A DNA stretch of 8,073 bases from an uncultured Lachnospiraceae bacterium (GTDB lineage: Bacteria > Bacillota_A > Clostridia > Lachnospirales > Lachnospiraceae): positions 1-8,073 of the forward strand of contig CADBME010000449.1 in assembly GCA_902795715.1 (NCBI GenBank), read 5' to 3'. The notes under the pieces are model-generated. The model was not told the origin of the DNA and made no database searches. It saw only the letters and a list, made by a program, of their open reading frames with translations. Below are positions 6,800 through 8,073 of the stretch, piece after piece. Numbering within the stretch: position 1 is the stretch's first letter; every line of letters starts with the position of its first letter. Both the position numbers and the translations under genes were made by a program.

Positions 6800-7462
6800 C
6801 CTGCCTGTCACATAGAAGGAAATCCTCCGGTAGGTCGCTTTGGTATAATGCAGACCATCCAGATAGGAAAAATGTACATGCCGGTTCGTGTTGATATAGA
6901 TGCAGCCTTTTGGCAGATGGTTGCTTATATATGAATTGAAGGAAGCAATCCTCCTATTGACACCGGCCGCCCGGCTTCCGCTTTTGGCATAAGGATTTCT
7001 GGAGCTTGCCCTAACCGGATTAACTGACATAAAACAAAGCCGGGCCAGGGGGAATCTGCTGTGTATTTTTTTAATCAGGCTCAGATAGCCGGTCCTGTGG
7101 TTTTGTCCGCGGCCTATGTCATTGACACCGAAATTAAAAATGACGGTGGAGTCCGGTCTTTTTTTTAAACGCTTTGAAAGCTTGCGGTATCCGGTTCCCC
7201 TGGCCCAGGATAAAGTCGTGGAAGCCTTGGCTATTATGTGCTTTTTTATAATAGTCGGAGGATAGCCTTTGGATTTATATCCATATACGGCCTTGCCAAA
7301 TCTGACCGTTCTCGAATCACCGAACCAGATCAGGCTTGACTGTCTGTCTTGGGGAATCACAGCTGCAAACGTTTTTTTCTTTGCCATAAGCAATGTGGAA
7401 AATAAGACGGCAGAAAAGAGAAAGAATAAAAAGATCTTTTTAAGTCTTTGAGCCTTCAACAT
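6782..7462 (-). CDS. Secreted SGNH/GDSL-family hydrolase
   Basis: This is a probable esterase/acetylesterase of the SGNH superfamily; the substrate is unknown. The 226-residue protein starts with a Lys-rich n-region and a hydrophobic stretch (about 10-27, IFLFFLFSAVLFSTLLMA), consistent with a signal peptide or membrane anchor. Cleavage may fall near the AA at 33-34. SGNH blocks are visible: block I FGDSRT with S50, block III FGVND with N114, and block V DGLHYT with D202 and H205. The mature part is very rich in Lys/Arg, which suggests binding to an anionic cell-surface polymer (inference). Start ATG 7462 is supported by a perfect AAGGAGG (minus strand, 7477-7471). It is convergent with truA and transcribed alone. 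Its position between truA and rplM is unusual. Confidence 0.85.
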   Translation of the reverse strand: MLKAQRLKKIFLFFLFSAVLFSTLLMAKKKTFAAVIPQDRQSSLIWFGDSRTVRFGKAVYGYKSKGYPPTIIKKHIIAKASTTLSWARGTGYRKLSKRLKKRPDSTVIFNFGVNDIGRGQNHRTGYLSLIKKIHSRFPLARLCFMSVNPVRASSRNPYAKSGSRAAGVNRRIASFNSYISNHLPKGCIYINTNRHVHFSYLDGLHYTKATYRRISFYVTGRKKLKK

Positions 7463-7488
7463 GATCTTAGCCTCCTTGTTCTATAGTG

Positions 7489-7530
7489 ATGACCGGTTTA
7501 TGACCGATTTGAAACCGGATTTTAGCCGGG
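7489..7530. repeat. Four 11-bp-phased CCG-containing direct repeats
   Basis: The first two units are tandem 11-mers, ATGACCGGTTT (7489-7499) and ATGACCGATTT (7500-7510), differing at one base. Degenerate units continue in the same register, so CCG begins at 7493, 7504, 7515 and 7526, exactly 11 bp apart. Spacing of about one helical turn is typical of binding sites for dimeric regulators on one DNA face, for example OmpR/PhoB-type response regulators that bind 7-mers separated by 4 bp. CCGGTTT (7493-7499) and AAACCGG (7512-7518) also form an inverted repeat that could fold as a hairpin in the minus-strand mRNA leader. The regulator is unknown. Confidence 0.55.
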
Positions 7531-7533
7531 ACT

Positions 7534-7539
7534 ATTATA
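7534..7539 (-). promoter_or_regulatory. Candidate -10 element of the SGNH hydrolase gene
   Basis: The minus strand reads a perfect TATAAT here, placing a start site near 7527 and a leader of about 65 nt before the ATG at 7462. No convincing -35 hexamer lies 16-18 bp upstream (CATAAT or similar), but that stretch is A/T-rich. The phased repeats at 7489-7530 would lie over and just downstream of the start site, as expected for a repressor or a regulated promoter. Confidence 0.4.
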
Positions 7540-7618
7540 GGAAAATCTGTTTATTTATTATGCTTTTCTTATTTTAGCAGAAGAGATTTTCAATCACAAG
7601 TAGGATGATAATTTCTGT

Positions 7619-7647
7619 TTGACATTGGGAAGGATATCATATATAAT
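7619..7647 (+). promoter_or_regulatory. Consensus sigma-A promoter for rplM
   Basis: TTGACA at 7619-7624 and TATAAT at 7642-7647 are both perfect hexamers separated by exactly 17 bp, with A/T-rich sequence upstream. The start site is expected near 7654. The only gene downstream on this strand is rplM at 7928, so the transcript carries an untranslated leader of about 275 nt. Confidence 0.88.
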
Positions 7648-7653
7648 TAGCAA

Positions 7654-7927
7654 ATGTGGCATGCTCCACGGATGTATCCTTGCTATTCCCAAAGCCCCGG
7701 GATACAAAGCCGGCATGCTCAAGGATCTGTCTTCGAATAAAAATGATAAGGACAAGTCAGACAGGTTCGTCGCTTTTCGTACTGCATCGACTCAGAGTCG
7801 GTTTGCCATATGCGGTGCGAAGAGATAGATGTGGCGGAGGGTCCGGACAGCCAGGAAGCCGCATCGCCTATCGATGTAATTTGTGGTGCCGCACAGGCGG
7901 CATGCATTTTTAGGAGGATTACGACCC
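7654..7927 (+). promoter_or_regulatory. Structured rplM mRNA leader (putative L13-type autoregulatory leader)
   Basis: The leader holds several helices read from the bases. GTGG/CCAC (7656-7659 with 7666-7669) lies at the extreme 5' end. GTATCC with GGATAC (7674-7679 with 7700-7705) competes with ATCCTTG and CAAGGAT (7676-7682 with 7720-7726). A continuous 15-bp stem joins 7773-7787 to 7810-7824 and is capped by CGACT-CAG-AGTCG. A further helix joins 7828-7835 to 7858-7865 and extends to 7825-7827 with 7869-7871. An intrinsic terminator ends it. Leaders of rplM-rpsI in low-GC Gram-positives are known to be autoregulatory and often end in a terminator. Membership of that family is inferred from context, and this leader seems long. 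Short ORFs inside it have no credible translation signals. Confidence 0.7.
7882..7911 (+). terminator. Attenuator terminator abutting the rplM ribosome binding site
   Basis: GTGCCGC-type 5' arm bases 7886-7892 pair with 7897-7903 (one G-U) around an ACAG loop. After a bulged G at 7885, 7882-7884 pair with 7904-7906. TTTTT follows at 7907-7911, then AGGAGG at 7912-7917. Competing pairings exist: CGCCT 7865-7869 with AGGCG 7895-7899, and GCCGC 7858-7862 with GCGGC 7897-7901. Either would disrupt the terminator and could act as an anti-terminator. Confidence 0.72.
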
Positions 7928-8073
7928 ATGAAAAGTTATATGGCGAAACCGGAAACTCTTACCAGAGACTGGTATGTAGTTGATGCCGAAGGACATACAT
8001 TAGGACGCCTTGCTTCAGAAGTTGCCAAGGTGTTAAGAGGAAAGCACAAACCAATCTATACTCCTTATGTTGA
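7928..8073 (+). CDS. rplM: 50S ribosomal protein L13 (N-terminal part)
   Basis: L13 is an early-assembling 23S rRNA-binding protein of the large subunit and, in several bacteria, the likely autoregulator of its own operon with rpsI. Only the first 48 codons lie in the window. They read [20 protein letters not shown] followed by [20 protein letters not shown] and KPIYTPYV, which matches the Firmicute L13 N terminus closely. AGGAGG at 7912-7917 lies ten bases before the ATG; an in-frame ATG at 7940 has no such signal. The gene is truncated by the window edge, not by mutation. The expected next gene is rpsI (S9). Confidence 0.97.
   Translation, partial: MKSYMAKPETLTRDWYVVDAEGHTLGRLASEVAKVLRGKHKPIYTPYV

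Noticed and set aside
7619..7828. Short open frames (69 and 85 residues) in the rplM leader.
   Set aside because: The first would start inside the promoter, upstream of the transcription start. Neither has a Shine-Dalgarno sequence, and the region is better explained as structured leader RNA.
7883..7892. GTGGTGCCGC resembles the core of a T-box riboswitch motif (GTGGNACCGC).
   Set aside because: The invariant A is G here, the preceding AGG and following G are absent, no stem I with specifier loop or AGTA box is recognisable, and the downstream gene is rplM, not an amino-acid gene. The bases are explained as the 5' arm of the terminator.
1..8073. Search for phage, insertion sequence, CRISPR, tRNA/rRNA, toxin-antitoxin or defence genes.
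   Set aside because: No transposase, integrase, repeat-spacer array, tRNA-like cloverleaf or toxin-antitoxin pair was recognised on either strand; apart from the SGNH gene the window is core genome.

Overview
The window reads as chromosomal DNA from a Firmicute of class Clostridia, most likely the family Lachnospiraceae. The evidence is the gene order (rpsM-rpsK-rpsD-rpoA-rplQ, then ECF transporter genes, truA and rplM), an S4 without the N-terminal zinc cysteines, an unusually long L17, strong AGGAGG ribosome binding sites and A/T-rich intergenic regions with intrinsic terminators. I cannot name a genus from the sequence alone.

Positions 1-3230 are the 3' end of the large ribosomal protein operon: S13, S11, S4, RNA polymerase alpha and L17, all on the + strand. 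A long hairpin with a U-rich loop lies between rpsD and rpoA. Two hairpins follow rplQ, and the second is a good intrinsic terminator. Positions 3263-6777 hold the energy-coupling module that usually follows rplQ in Firmicutes. Here the two ATPases EcfA1 and EcfA2 are fused into one polypeptide of about 634 residues. EcfT overlaps it by 4 bases, and the pseudouridine synthase gene truA follows. No substrate-binding S component is present, as expected for a shared (group II) ECF module.

Positions 6782-7462 carry a minus-strand gene for a small, very basic, secreted SGNH/GDSL hydrolase, convergent with truA. It interrupts the truA-rplM adjacency seen in many relatives. Upstream of it, four CCG-containing units are spaced exactly 11 bp apart, which resembles a response-regulator-type operator.

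Positions 7619-7927 hold a perfect consensus sigma-A promoter (TTGACA, 17 bp, TATAAT) and a leader of about 275 nt before rplM (L13), which runs off the window end. The leader contains several strong stems and ends in an intrinsic terminator directly against the rplM Shine-Dalgarno sequence. This fits autoregulatory attenuation of the rplM-rpsI operon and is the most interesting non-coding feature here. No phage, transposon, CRISPR or defence system is visible; most of the window is core genome.
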